This document shows, one piece after another, positions 17,806 to 26,919 of a DNA stretch of 64,000 bases. The notes below the pieces were generated by a model. That model did not search any database, had not been told where the DNA came from, and saw only the letters and a program-made list of their open reading frames with translations. The position numbers and the translations under genes were made by a program. The DNA lies in contig REDH01000081.1 of assembly GCA_007693585.1 (NCBI GenBank), positions 1-64,000 of the forward strand, in the 5' to 3' direction. The DNA comes from Deltaproteobacteria bacterium. Lineage in GTDB: Bacteria; Myxococcota_A; Bradymonadia; REDH01. Each line of letters starts with the position of its first letter. Position 1 is the stretch's first letter.

Positions 17806-19301
17806 CAGGGGTACGAGCTGGAGTTGAACCACCACTCGGCGCCCACGCCGAGGAAGTGGACGACGCGCTCTTCGCCGCGGCGGTCCCCATCGGGGAAGAG
17901 GTTGCGCGCGGCGTCGTTTCGCAGCGAGACGGACCAGATGCCGCGCAGCTGGGGGCGGCTGTAGGTCCCGCGCTCCAGGGACAGGGCGGGCAGGAGCGCG
18001 AACTGGAGCACCTCGGGGCGCTCCCATGCGTCGTTCGCGGGGGAGAGTCCGCGGGGGGCGCGGGTCTGCCAGCTCACCTCTGCGCCGGCATGCAGGTGGT
18101 CGGTGACGTACCACACCGGGCGCAGGGCGAGGACGGCCTCGGTGTAGTCGTCGGGGTTGAAGCGGGTGCGGTGGGGCACCCGGAACTGCTGGACGAAGGC
18201 GGCGGCCATGATGCCGGCCGGTCCGAGCTCGGCATTCGCCGAGAGTCCGGCGCGGAGCTGGCGGGCGCCTCGGGCGCGGAGGTTCGCGTCGGTGCTCGTG
18301 GGCAGGCCGAGCTCACCGTAGGCTGCAAGTCCGGTCGCCCAGCGCAGGAACACGTTCACGAAGGAACCGGAGGGCGCGTGCCACCCTCCGAGCTGCGCGC
18401 CGAGGAGGAAGCCGACGTCATCGGGCAGGTCGCGGCGGGTGTCCTCGTCGTCGATGAACTCGCCCTCCCCCACGCGGTGCGTCTCGCCGTAGAGCAGCCA
18501 GCGCGCGCCGAAGTCGCCGAGGCCGTGGAAGTGCTGCTCCACGCGGGCGGAGGCGAGCAGCCGCTGGCGGTCGAGCAGGAGAAGCTGTTCGGTCCCGGCG
18601 CGCCCGCGCGCCGGCACGGTGCGCTCCTGGTAGGTGGTGCGGTCGGCGACGCGGTTGACGCCGGCATGCAGGCGCACCCGCAGGTCCGCGGGCAGGTCGA
18701 GGGAGAGCCCACCGCCGACGGTGTTGAGTTCGTCGAGGGGCCAGAGGTCGAGGAGATGGATGTCGTCCCCGCGCCACATTCGCGAGCCCGCCCAGATGCG
18801 CAGCCCGGGCGCCCCGAACTCCGCGGCCTCGACGTAGGCGTTGCGCAGCGCGAGGGCTCCCCCGAAGTCGCCGTCGTAGTGGAGCAGCGCATCGGTGACG
18901 GCGAGGGTCGTGACGGTGGTGAAGCGGGCGCCGGACTCGGCGGTGAGCCGGTAGGCGAGGTCGAGCTCGAGGTAGGGCGCCTCGTGCAGCCGCGGCCCGT
19001 GGGACACCACGTTCGTGGGGTACCCGCTTCCCCCGCGCAGGTCGGAGCCCGCGACGATGCGCCCGTAGGAGCCGAAGGTGAACTCGCCGCCGGGGAGTGC
19101 GCCCGAGGTGGCGCCGGCGGCGTCCGAGGGAGCGGCAACGGCCGCGGGAGTGACGGGCACGGCCGCGGGGACGGAGGGCGGGCCCTCCGCGAGCGCTGCG
19201 CCCTCCCCGGCCCGCGCCGAGGACTCGGGCAGGATGACGAGCGCCGCGGCGAGGGTGGCGAGGAGCAGCGGCCGTGCGAGGCGCGTGGCGTTTTCCGTCA
19301 C
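17805..19301 (-). CDS. Maltoporin (LamB)-like outer-membrane protein
   Basis: 498-residue beta-barrel candidate with an N-terminal signal peptide (cleavage near SARA-GEG) and an Ala/Pro-rich spacer. Features recalling LamB are FGSYGRIVAGSD near the start, RNAYVEA, WAGSRMWRGDDIHLLD, YSRPQLRGIW and the C-terminal strand VGAEWWFNSSS. It sits between two GH13 amylase genes with 4-base (ATGA, 19298) and 1-base (TGATG, 17805) overlaps, which strongly supports maltodextrin passage. The last residues, SSSYP, do not end in the usual Phe/Trp, which is slightly odd for BAM-dependent folding. A general porin is the alternative. Confidence 0.72.
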   Translation of the reverse strand: MTENATRLARPLLLATLAAALVILPESSARAGEGAALAEGPPSVPAAVPVTPAAVAAPSDAAGATSGALPGGEFTFGSYGRIVAGSDLRGGSGYPTNVVSHGPRLHEAPYLELDLAYRLTAESGARFTTVTTLAVTDALLHYDGDFGGALALRNAYVEAAEFGAPGLRIWAGSRMWRGDDIHLLDLWPLDELNTVGGGLSLDLPADLRVRLHAGVNRVADRTTYQERTVPARGRAGTEQLLLLDRQRLLASARVEQHFHGLGDFGARWLLYGETHRVGEGEFIDDEDTRRDLPDDVGFLLGAQLGGWHAPSGSFVNVFLRWATGLAAYGELGLPTSTDANLRARGARQLRAGLSANAELGPAGIMAAAFVQQFRVPHRTRFNPDDYTEAVLALRPVWYVTDHLHAGAEVSWQTRAPRGLSPANDAWERPEVLQFALLPALSLERGTYSRPQLRGIWSVSLRNDAARNLFPDGDRRGEERVVHFLGVGAEWWFNSSSYP

Positions 19302-21868
19302 GGCGTCCCCCAGATGACGTACTCCCAGTCGTTGATGCCGAGGAAGGCCTCGCCGTCCTGCACGGAGAGGACGCGCGGGGTGCCGAGCAGGTCGATGAGG
19401 GTGACGCCGTCGAGGCCGAGTTCGGTGGGGATGGGGATGTCGAGCTCGCGGCGGGCGCCCTTGTTCATGGCGACGATGGCGACGGATCCGCCGCCTTCGT
19501 CGCGGGCGTAGACGAGGAGGTCGTCGTCGACCCAGAGCTCGCGCCAGGTGCCGTGGCGCAGGGCGGAGTGGGCGCGGCGGGCCTGACCGATCTCGCGGGT
19601 GCGGCGGAGCATTTCGCGCTGGGCGTCGCTGAGGAAGGGTTCGAAGTCCATCATGCGGCGGTTGTCGGGGTCCGCCGCCCCGGCCAGCGCGAGCTCGTCA
19701 CCGTAGTAGAGCAGCGGGATGCCTTCCTGGGTCAGGGTGAAGGCGGCGGCGAGGGAGGTGCGGTTGATGATGTTCCACTGGGTGTCGCCCAGTCCTTGCT
19801 TCATGGGGTCGGGGTAGCCTTCCCAGGCGCTCGCGGCGGGGTGGGAGATGCGGGAGGCGAAGCGGGGGATGTCGTGGTTGCCGAAGAAGGGGCTCATCCA
19901 GGGCATGGCGTCCCCGTACTGTTCGCGGCCGAAGGCGACGCGCTCGGCGAGGTTGCGGAAGGAGCCGTTCTCGATGAAGGCGCGGCGGATCGGGTAGAGG
20001 AGCGGGAAGTCGAATTGTCCGTCGAGTTCCCAGGGCGCAACGTAGTCCATGATGAGACCGTGGCCGTCCTCGCCGGTGTAGGTCTCGCCGACGATGTAGA
20101 AGTGCGGGGTGTCGCCGCCGTGCCCGAAGCGGCGGTCGATCTCGTAGCGCAGCCGGCGCATGATGACGTGGTCCATGTGCTTGGCGGCGTCGAGGCGGAA
20201 GCCGTCGAGGTCGTACTCGGTGATCCACCACAGGACGTCGTCGATGACCTGCTGCACGATGGCGTGGTTCCGGAAGTCGAGGTCGGGCAGGTACTCCATG
20301 AACCAGCAGAAGAGCGGGTTGGTGTCCCAGTTGCAGGGTCCGGGCATCGAGGTGCAGACGCAGGGTTCGGCGGTGAACCACTCGGGGAAGTCGAGGACGT
20401 AGGTGTGGTCCTCGTGGACGTGGTTGAGGACGACGTCCTTGAGGATGCGGATGCCGCGGTCGTGGGACTCGGCCATGAGCTCCCGGAAGCGGGTGTCGGC
20501 GTCGGCCTCGCGGTCGCCGTAGCGGTACTGGAGGCCGCGCGGTTCGGTGGGCCAGTAGCCGTGGAAGCCGGTGAAGAGGTTCTGGCGGTCGGCGCTGTCG
20601 TAGGCGCCGTCGGGGTTCTGCTGGATTGGAGAGAGCCAGAGGATGTCGACGCCGAGGTCGTCGAACCAGTCCTCGCGCATGGCATCGAGGAGGCCGCGGA
20701 AGTCGCCGCCCATGTAGTTGGCGATCGCGGGCACGCCGTCGACGGGGGTGCCGACGGGGTTCGGACTGTCGTGTTCGCTGTCGCGGAAGCGATCGATGAA
20801 GATGAGGTACATGAGCCCGTCCTGCCAGGTCCAGCGGCGGGGCTCGACCCACAGGGGGATGAAGACGAGCCCGTCCTCGAGGGCTCGGCCGGCGTCGTCG
20901 GTGGCGGTGACGCGGATGGTGTGCTTGCCGTGGGGCAGGTCGCCGGCGCGCACCTGCACGAGGCCGGTGGCCGCGTCGAAGGTGCTCTCGACGGGCACCC
21001 CGCGCACGGTGGCCTGCACGGTGGTGACGGTGGCGCCGTCGGCGGGCTGGTGGAGGAGAATGGAAGCGGCCACGGCGCAGTCGTTGCTGCGCGCCTCGAG
21101 GACGCGGGCATCGGGCAGGTTGCAGTCGCGGACGATGAGATTTCGGTTCTCGAAGCCGCCGTTCCAGCGGGTGGGCACGTCCGGCGGGAGGGCTTCCTCG
21201 ACGACGCCGTCGAGGACGAACTTGAAGCCGTACTCTCCGGGGGGCAGGTCGATGTCGAGGAACCAGCTTCCGTCGTCGGCGCGATCGAGGGCGGGCGCGG
21301 TCCCGAGGTCGAAGTCCTGCCACTGGGCGATGATCCGGACCTCGCTGGCGGAGGGCGCGACGAGGCGCACCGTGCTGGTGCACGAGCGCACCACGGGCGC
21401 ATCCGGGGCGGCGGCCGTGAGATCCGGCACCGCGCAGGTCGTGGGCGGTGGGTCAGTCTCCGGGATGGTGGGGACGGGCTCGTCCGTGACCGGCGAGGTC
21501 GGTGTGGGCTCGTCCGTCGTCGGGACTCCGGACACGGGCGGGGTGGGGGTGGGCTCGTCCGTCGTGGGCTCGTCCGTCGTGGGCGGGCCGGACGTTGCCG
21601 GGCCATCGGTGGGGCGATCGGAGGTCCGCGAGGCGCCTCCGCAGAACGGATGGGCGCTGCAGCCGGGCCGGTCGCAGTCCACGCGCCCCTCGTCGTCGAG
21701 ACAGTGGCGGAAGGGGTCCGGACTCGTGGTCGCTCCGGATGCCCCGTCCTCCCCCCCGCATCCCGCTGCGAGGGCGAGCCCCAGGGCGAGGAAGAGCGGG
21801 ATGAGGACGACGGTGGGTGCGCGGCGCGCGGCCGGCACCGTGGACGGCTGGGTGGCGGGTGACATCAT
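19298..21868 (-). CDS. Large multidomain alpha-amylase GH13 lipoprotein
   Basis: 856-residue lipoprotein (lipobox LAAGC, Cys37). After it comes a short Cys pair region and a long Thr/Pro/Asp/Glu linker made of repeated TTDEPT units (about residues 80-145). Next is a beta domain resembling a CBM48/Ig-like glycan module (WFLDIDLPPGEYGFKFVLDG), a second Ig-like domain, then the GH13 barrel from WQDGLMYLIFIDRF. Catalytic motifs are DVVLNH, GFRLDAAKHMD, FYIVGETYTG and FFGNHD. It probably attacks larger starch or glycogen at the surface, leaving products for the porin encoded next. First gene of the coupled amylase-porin-amylase set. Confidence 0.9.
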   Translation of the reverse strand: MMSPATQPSTVPAARRAPTVVLIPLFLALGLALAAGCGGEDGASGATTSPDPFRHCLDDEGRVDCDRPGCSAHPFCGGASRTSDRPTDGPATSGPPTTDEPTTDEPTPTPPVSGVPTTDEPTPTSPVTDEPVPTIPETDPPPTTCAVPDLTAAAPDAPVVRSCTSTVRLVAPSASEVRIIAQWQDFDLGTAPALDRADDGSWFLDIDLPPGEYGFKFVLDGVVEEALPPDVPTRWNGGFENRNLIVRDCNLPDARVLEARSNDCAVAASILLHQPADGATVTTVQATVRGVPVESTFDAATGLVQVRAGDLPHGKHTIRVTATDDAGRALEDGLVFIPLWVEPRRWTWQDGLMYLIFIDRFRDSEHDSPNPVGTPVDGVPAIANYMGGDFRGLLDAMREDWFDDLGVDILWLSPIQQNPDGAYDSADRQNLFTGFHGYWPTEPRGLQYRYGDREADADTRFRELMAESHDRGIRILKDVVLNHVHEDHTYVLDFPEWFTAEPCVCTSMPGPCNWDTNPLFCWFMEYLPDLDFRNHAIVQQVIDDVLWWITEYDLDGFRLDAAKHMDHVIMRRLRYEIDRRFGHGGDTPHFYIVGETYTGEDGHGLIMDYVAPWELDGQFDFPLLYPIRRAFIENGSFRNLAERVAFGREQYGDAMPWMSPFFGNHDIPRFASRISHPAASAWEGYPDPMKQGLGDTQWNIINRTSLAAAFTLTQEGIPLLYYGDELALAGAADPDNRRMMDFEPFLSDAQREMLRRTREIGQARRAHSALRHGTWRELWVDDDLLVYARDEGGGSVAIVAMNKGARRELDIPIPTELGLDGVTLIDLLGTPRVLSVQDGEAFLGINDWEYVIWGTP

Positions 21869-21998
21869 CGGGCTCCGGGCATGGCGCTCTCCTCCCCACG
21901 TTACGTCCGGGAGGGTTAGCGTGCCTGTCCTGATCCGGCAACGGTGACCCGCGACACACCGGGCAGGGACAGGACAGCCAGCCGCCTGGCCGGAACTC

Positions 21999-22027
21999 TT
22001 GCCGTCCTGACCCGCGAGGGGTATTCT
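21999..22027 (+). promoter_or_regulatory. Promoter for the 22135 lipoprotein gene
   Basis: TTGCCG (21999-22004), a 17-base spacer and TATTCT (22022-22027) form a good sigma-70-like promoter about 108 bases before the ATG. It lies in the 266-base divergent gap between the amylase gene and this lipoprotein. Confidence 0.6.
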
Positions 22028-22134
22028 GGCCGAGTGATTTCGGGCGGGAGCCCGTGCCCATCCGAATCATCGTCAAGCGGCCGATCTGGATGAACTTTTC
22101 ATCGATGTCCGCAAGCTCGAGGAGTCGAGGAGCC

Positions 22135-24003
22135 ATGAGATCCGTTTGCCTGTGGGTGTCGGGTGCGCTGGTAGCGCTGGTGTTCGTGTTGACCTCGTGT
22201 GTGGAGATGTCCGGGCATGACGCACCCGAGCCCGTTCCCGGAACCCCGCTGGAGGGGCCCGTCCGGGACGTGGCCATGGAGCGAAGCGCACCGGTTGCCG
22301 CCCCTGCCCTTGCGGGCATGCGAACCCTCGGTACCTTCGAGGGTTTCATCGATCCGCGTACAGGCGAAGCACACATCGAGATGGTCGACGGGAACCGTCC
22401 GAAGAGCCAGGCGCTGCCCGGCTACGTCGATGACCTTCGGCAAAATCGGAACAGCGGTGACTTTTCGAACCGCGTGTCCGGAACCCTCCGGTTCCAGCAG
22501 GATGAGGATCGTACCTTCAGCACGATGGCAGAGTGTCAGGAGTTCTGGGAGTCGGGCTGGAACACCCCCGACTGGCGTTTCGGTCACGTTCCCGCATCGC
22601 CGGCGGCGCTGCGGCAACAGTTCTTCGAGTTGCTGGAGAGTGGGGGTCCGGGTGCTGCGGCCGTCGACCCCGGCTCGGCGCGGTTCTGCACCGAGTTCAG
22701 GGTCCGCAACGACACCGACGAAGTGATTCGAGACCTGTGGATTCTCATTGACGAGATCCGCCTCGAGGGAGCCCGCTCCTTTGTGGACCAACAGCCGCGC
22801 GTTCTGGAAGTCGAGCCGGGCGTGTTCGAGGGGCTGGAACCCTTCTCGAGTGTCGGCATGTTCAACTACGGCCGGTTGGAGCCCGACGACGGCAGTGGCT
22901 CGGAGGTCGTCAGCCGACAGTGGATGTTCTACCTCGGAACCCCCCAGTCCGTTCCGTTCACCCTCTCCGGTCGACTCGTTGAGCTGCTCCGTGAGGAATG
23001 TGGCACAGGACAGGATGACAACGGGGATGGCATCGTGGACAGCGGCTGCGGCACCGTCCCCGAAGGTTCGGGCTGCTACATCGACGCCGACTGCGCCTCG
23101 TTCAACTGCATCGGTGGCGTCCCCGGCGAACCCGACACCCGCGAGCTGGGGGTCTGCGGCGGCGGTCCCCCGCCCATCGGGCCAGGCGAGATCCTGCCCG
23201 AAGGGGTGACCTTCTATGGCACGCCCCTCACCATCGGCGAGCCCGTCGGCCACAACTCCCGCAACGTGGCCTTCGTCGACTTCGATGCCTACACTTCCGT
23301 CGTCGGATGTGAAGACGATTGCGAACTGCTCGCGACGCTCGGCCTGTACTCCCCGGAGACCCACCACATCGGCGTGAGCAACAGCTGTGTCACCCTGGAG
23401 ACCCTGGGCACCTACAACGCCGGGACCATGAGCTTCACGAGCGGCCTTTCCCTGCGAATGCGCTATCCGGGACGCGATGGTGTGTACGACATTCGGGTGC
23501 ACGTCTCCGAACCTGATGAGTCCTGCGGAGCCCTGCGCAGCCGGGTCCCGCGAACGCAGGATCCCGATGCCGGAACCACCGTGGGTACCGTGGACCTCAC
23601 GCGCGACCCCGCCTGTATCGCCGCGGAGCGGCGATTCAGCGTGAACAACGTGCGGCTGGACGGTGCGCTCCGAGAGTCCATCACCGTGTCCCCCGGAAGC
23701 TCGGTGAGTGTTCAGGCCAACTACGCCGGCAAGAACAACTCGACCTCCTGCACCGGCTGTGTCGTCCAGTTCGCTCTCTACTTCGCGGGAATGCCCGGCG
23801 TGCAGCTCTACTGCCGAAACATGGGCATTCCCCCGACGAGCTGCCCGGGCACCACCGGCACGGCCTCCTTCACCGTAACTGCACCGGATGAGCCCGGAGT
23901 CTATCCGCTCTTCTGGAACCGCGCCCTCAATTTCTCCTGCGACGACCCGTCGTCGAGCATTGGCACGGGCCGCAACAACTTCGCCACCATCGTGGTGGAG
24001 TAG
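22135..24003 (+). CDS. Large lipoprotein of unknown function
   Basis: 622-residue lipoprotein. GAGGAGTCGAGGAGCC before the ATG at 22135 and the signal peptide ending LTSC (Cys22) decide the start. No enzyme family is recognised. About residues 85-290 form a domain with SGTLRFQQDEDRTF and FCTEFRVRNDTDEVIRDLWILIDEI, which reads like a beta-rich secreted domain. Residues near 300 contain DDNGDGIVDSGC, a Ca-binding-like Asp repeat ending in Cys that is common in myxobacterial surface proteins. A Cys-rich piece (GCYIDADCASFNC) follows. Two beta-sandwich-like regions with paired Cys fill the C-terminal half. Surface location is inferred. Confidence 0.75.
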   Translation: MRSVCLWVSGALVALVFVLTSCVEMSGHDAPEPVPGTPLEGPVRDVAMERSAPVAAPALAGMRTLGTFEGFIDPRTGEAHIEMVDGNRPKSQALPGYVDDLRQNRNSGDFSNRVSGTLRFQQDEDRTFSTMAECQEFWESGWNTPDWRFGHVPASPAALRQQFFELLESGGPGAAAVDPGSARFCTEFRVRNDTDEVIRDLWILIDEIRLEGARSFVDQQPRVLEVEPGVFEGLEPFSSVGMFNYGRLEPDDGSGSEVVSRQWMFYLGTPQSVPFTLSGRLVELLREECGTGQDDNGDGIVDSGCGTVPEGSGCYIDADCASFNCIGGVPGEPDTRELGVCGGGPPPIGPGEILPEGVTFYGTPLTIGEPVGHNSRNVAFVDFDAYTSVVGCEDDCELLATLGLYSPETHHIGVSNSCVTLETLGTYNAGTMSFTSGLSLRMRYPGRDGVYDIRVHVSEPDESCGALRSRVPRTQDPDAGTTVGTVDLTRDPACIAAERRFSVNNVRLDGALRESITVSPGSSVSVQANYAGKNNSTSCTGCVVQFALYFAGMPGVQLYCRNMGIPPTSCPGTTGTASFTVTAPDEPGVYPLFWNRALNFSCDDPSSSIGTGRNNFATIVVE

Positions 24004-24024
24004 GACCCGGACGATCACAGCGTC

Positions 24025-24053
24025 GCCACCCGTGTCCCTGTCCGCCGGGTGGC
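24025..24053 (+). terminator. Stem-loop terminator after the 22135 gene
   Basis: GCCACCCG and CGGGTGGC form a perfect 8-bp stem around 13 bases, starting 22 bases after the stop. No T-tract follows. Confidence 0.5.
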
Positions 24054-24388
24054 CACCGTTGCGCAGATCGGTAGCTCAGGCACGGCCGCTGACGACGTGC
24101 GACGAACGGCACGATCAGGGGCTGAAGGCCGCACCCTTGCGACAGGCCTCTGGCGCTGGACGCGCCACCCGTGAACAATGGACGCAGACCCCCTGATCCC
24201 GGGTCCAGCCCCGCTCCGCTCGCCACCACTGGACCGGTCGTGCAGGGAAGTGCGGAGGCTTCTGGAAACGACCCTGCAGCCACGCTCCGGTCGCCACGGA
24301 GGCGGACTGTCCCGTATGCGGCGATGGTCTCGAACCGGCATGATGGGGTCTGCAGACGTCCGGCAGAGCCGGGTCCGCAAGACGCACT

Positions 24389-24420
24389 CGCCCCCCGGGG
24401 CCAGGGGCCACCGGGGGGCG
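24389..24420 (-). terminator. Strong 10-bp stem-loop after the 24467 gene
   Basis: CGCCCCCCGG and CCGGGGGGCG pair perfectly over 10 bp around a 12-base loop. The stem lies 47 bases beyond the stop of the minus-strand collagen-like lipoprotein gene and can act on either strand. It lacks a T-tract. Confidence 0.55.
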
Positions 24421-24466
24421 CACGAGGTGCCGAGTGTCCGGCAACGAGACCGACGCCGGCGTGCGT

Positions 24467-26488
24467 TCAGTCGCCGATGGGAACACCGCGAACGCGGATG
24501 GCATCAATGCGGTTGGTTCCTGCAGGGAGCACGGGGTCCGCACCGGAGACCCGATCCGTCGATGTCACGACCCAGCGGATCCAGACATCTCCGGCATCGT
24601 CGAAGGCCGCCGGAAGGGGCTCGTTGTCCACAACGCCTCCCGCCGGAGAGTTGACCACGACGACGGAGGTGATGGTCGTCCAGTCGTCCCCGTCGAGGCT
24701 GACCTCCAAGTCGAAGTCTCGAGGCCCAGTGTTTGAGCCCCGCTGCCATGAGGAGATGGTGAGCTGCTGGAAGCCAGCCGCGTTCACGCGAACGAGCCAG
24801 TACTTGGTTCCGACACCGTTGTCCCATCCGTTGGCATTCGCGGCGGAACCTTCCGTCCCGGCCACGTAGTCGCGAGCCTCCGCGCCGACGACCTGAATCG
24901 CCCGATCGGCGTTCGCAATGGTACCTTCATTGGCGAGGGACTCCGGGGTCCCGAACCAGTCTCCATCCAGCATCGAGCCGAACGTCCACCCCGCGATGAC
25001 CACGGGTTCTTCCCCCGAGGGCGGCACGGCAGTGAGCTTTCCGGCGTTCTCGACGACGTAGTCGGGCCCGTTCGTGTCGCAGTACGTCCAGGTCTCCCCT
25101 GCGTCAGTGGTGACGCGGAAGGCGAAATCGAACTCGCCGGGGATATCCCAGATGAGGGTGACGAACACTTCGTCGTTGTTCTCGGCGGAGTCCTGATCGA
25201 ACTCGGGATTGAGTTCGGCGTTGATCGCGAACCAGTCGTCCTCGTTCGCTTCGTCTCGTGGATCCGTATCGCGGGGCCCGAAGATCATCTGGGCACCGTA
25301 GCCATCGGGGCGCTCGGTGGACTGGATGCCGGTGACCCCATCGATGAAGATCTGGGCGAAGGCGGAGAACGCGTCGTCGACGTCGATCGTCACCGGGTCC
25401 GTCGGGAAGACGATGGCACACCAATCGATGGCGACGGGAGGGTCGGTGGGGTCCGTGGGGTCGGTGGGGTCGCTCGGCTCACCGCCGATGCAGAGCACGT
25501 ATCGCTCGGTATCGACGATGAGGGCGTAGCCTCCGTTGTCGCAGCCTTCGTCTCCGGCGGCGACGGTCTCGACGGTGACGTTGGGCGTCGCGCCAGGCTC
25601 GCCGTCGGTGCCGTTGCAGAGGGTGAAGGGCTCGGCCTCTCCGATGGTGATCACGGTGCCGCCGTCGGGGCACTGTTCGGTGGTCGCCGGGTCGAAGGAG
25701 ACGGAAGGCGCGGGTCCGGTGGCGCCCTCGTCTCCGGTGGCGCCGTTGCAGACGGCCCAGGACGACTCGACCTCCCCGTCCACGTCGAGGACCTCCACGA
25801 GGATGCCTCCGACGTCGGCGCACTGTTCACCTGCGCCGTCGAGACCGCTGACGCGGATCGCGGAAGCGCCGTCGCGACCGTCCGTACCGTCCGCGCCGTT
25901 GCAGACGTACTCTGCGCTGGTGTCCTCTCCGACGGAGACCGTGACGATCACACCGCCTGCGTCCCCGCAGGGGGAGTCCTCGTCCGCGGCATCGATCGGC
26001 TCGACCGTGACCGCGGGGGTCAGACCGTCCTCGCCGTCGACGCCATCGGAGCCGTCCTGTCCATCCTCACCGTTGCACAGGTACTCGGTCGTGGTGTCGT
26101 CTCCGACGGTCACCGTGACGATCACACCGCCCGCGTCCCCGCAGGGGGAGTCCTCGTCCGCGGCATCGATCGGCTCGACCGTGACCGCGGGGGTCAGTCC
26201 GTCCTCGCCCGGGGCGCCATCACTCCCCGGCGCTCCGGGAGAGCCGTCGCCTCCGCGCGCGCCCTCCTCACCATTGCAGACAACGAAGGGGTCTGCGTCG
26301 CCGATGGCCACTCGGACACCGCCCTGTTCGCACTCGGTGCCCGGGGCGATGCTGGAGACGGAGACGTCCGGAGCGGGACCGGCGGGGCCGCGATCGCCAT
26401 CGGCGCCATCGCTTCCGCCGCAGGCGGTCAGGGTCGCCACGAGGGCGATACCAGAGAGCCGGAAAAGGGGTCGTGTGAACAGGATCAT
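24467..26488 (-). CDS. Collagen-like CNG-repeat lipoprotein
   Basis: 673-residue lipoprotein (lipobox LTAC, Cys23) with GAGGAG upstream of the ATG. Residues about 24-330 are six modules of roughly 55-60 residues. Each has a short beta unit containing a Cys pair (SPCGDAGGVIV...YVCNG), then collagen-like Gly-X-Y runs such as EDGQDGSDGVDGEDG. These recall DUF7151-type modules, from memory. A Thr/Asp/Pro linker (PTDPTDPTDPP) leads to two beta-rich C-terminal domains. The last (QQLTISSWQRGSNTGPRDFDLEVS) is shared with the next protein and looks like a carbohydrate-binding or endonuclease-associated jelly roll. Probably an extended surface protein. Paralogue of the gene at 26966. Confidence 0.78.
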   Translation of the reverse strand: MILFTRPLFRLSGIALVATLTACGGSDGADGDRGPAGPAPDVSVSSIAPGTECEQGGVRVAIGDADPFVVCNGEEGARGGDGSPGAPGSDGAPGEDGLTPAVTVEPIDAADEDSPCGDAGGVIVTVTVGDDTTTEYLCNGEDGQDGSDGVDGEDGLTPAVTVEPIDAADEDSPCGDAGGVIVTVSVGEDTSAEYVCNGADGTDGRDGASAIRVSGLDGAGEQCADVGGILVEVLDVDGEVESSWAVCNGATGDEGATGPAPSVSFDPATTEQCPDGGTVITIGEAEPFTLCNGTDGEPGATPNVTVETVAAGDEGCDNGGYALIVDTERYVLCIGGEPSDPTDPTDPTDPPVAIDWCAIVFPTDPVTIDVDDAFSAFAQIFIDGVTGIQSTERPDGYGAQMIFGPRDTDPRDEANEDDWFAINAELNPEFDQDSAENNDEVFVTLIWDIPGEFDFAFRVTTDAGETWTYCDTNGPDYVVENAGKLTAVPPSGEEPVVIAGWTFGSMLDGDWFGTPESLANEGTIANADRAIQVVGAEARDYVAGTEGSAANANGWDNGVGTKYWLVRVNAAGFQQLTISSWQRGSNTGPRDFDLEVSLDGDDWTTITSVVVVNSPAGGVVDNEPLPAAFDDAGDVWIRWVVTSTDRVSGADPVLPAGTNRIDAIRVRGVPIGD
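25938..26035. repeat. 98-bp direct repeat, copy B
   Basis: Matches 26112-26209 at 96 of 98 positions, offset by 174 bases, which is one 58-residue module of the encoded protein. The near identity at DNA level points to recent module duplication or gene conversion. Confidence 0.9.
26112..26209. repeat. 98-bp direct repeat, copy A
   Basis: Partner of the copy at 25938-26035, with two base differences. Both encode GLTPAVTVEPIDAADEDSPC and the start of the following beta strand. Confidence 0.9.
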
Positions 26489-26563
26489 CGATTCTCCTCG
26501 CAGGAAGGGAAAGGGGGTGCAGGTCCCGGCCGTGGATGTGCGGGACTGGGGAGACTGCGAGCG

Positions 26564-26592
26564 GAGCTAGGAAGGTGCTTCATGGAAGTCAA
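26564..26592 (-). promoter_or_regulatory. Promoter for the 24467-26488 gene
   Basis: On the minus strand TTGACT (26592-26587), exactly 17 bases, then TAGCTC (26569-26564). The box ends 76 bases before the ATG. Confidence 0.5.
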
Positions 26593-26890
26593 CGGCACGG
26601 TGCGCCGTGGCGGGATCATGACTCGTTCGACGCGGTTTCGCCGCCGCACTGTCATGCGGAGACATCGCATCGTGGAGGGCGTTCGGCACGATGGCCGGGG
26701 TCAGCCCCTCCGGCGTGGCAAGGCTACCCTCCCCCGCTGGTCTCGGCGCGACATGCGCAGTCGAGCGAGGCCACGGCGGACCGTGCTCGTCAGGGGTTGT
26801 GCGGGTCGCGCCCGAGGCGCGCACCGCCGGAGCGCGGTCGGCTGGTGGGTGGCCAGCGGATGGTGCGCGCAGCGGGCCGGAACGGCGCGC

Positions 26891-26919
26891 GCCGCCCGGG
26901 ACACGGAGTCCGGGACGGC
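26891..26919 (-). terminator. Stem-loop after the 26966 gene
   Basis: GCCGCCCGG pairs with CCGGGACGGC with one bulged base, about 47 bases beyond the stop. This is the same distance as the stem behind the paralogue at 24467. No T-tract. Confidence 0.42.

Larger units (their letters stand above)
24004..24466. other. Convergent intergenic region with two strong stem-loops
   Basis: Lies between the stops of two convergent lipoprotein genes. It contains one stem-loop near each end (listed separately). The open frames across it lack ribosome sites and signal peptides, so I see no gene here. A segment around 24330 resembling a tRNA T-loop does not fold into a tRNA. Confidence 0.55.

Noticed and set aside
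13873-17964. 1363-residue plus-strand open frame opposite the giant lipoprotein, MalK-type and amylase genes
   Set aside because: It is the complement of well-supported genes with family motifs. Its composition is Gly/Val/Asp/Glu-rich and no motif or ribosome site is visible.
19274-21862. 862-residue plus-strand frame opposite the large amylase gene
   Set aside because: Antisense shadow of a GH13 gene with all catalytic motifs. High GC content removes stop codons from the complement.
24300-24375. tRNA-like segment with a GGTTCGAGACC T-loop-like string on the minus strand
   Set aside because: The flanking bases do not form the 5-bp T-stem, acceptor stem or anticodon arm, so it is not a tRNA.
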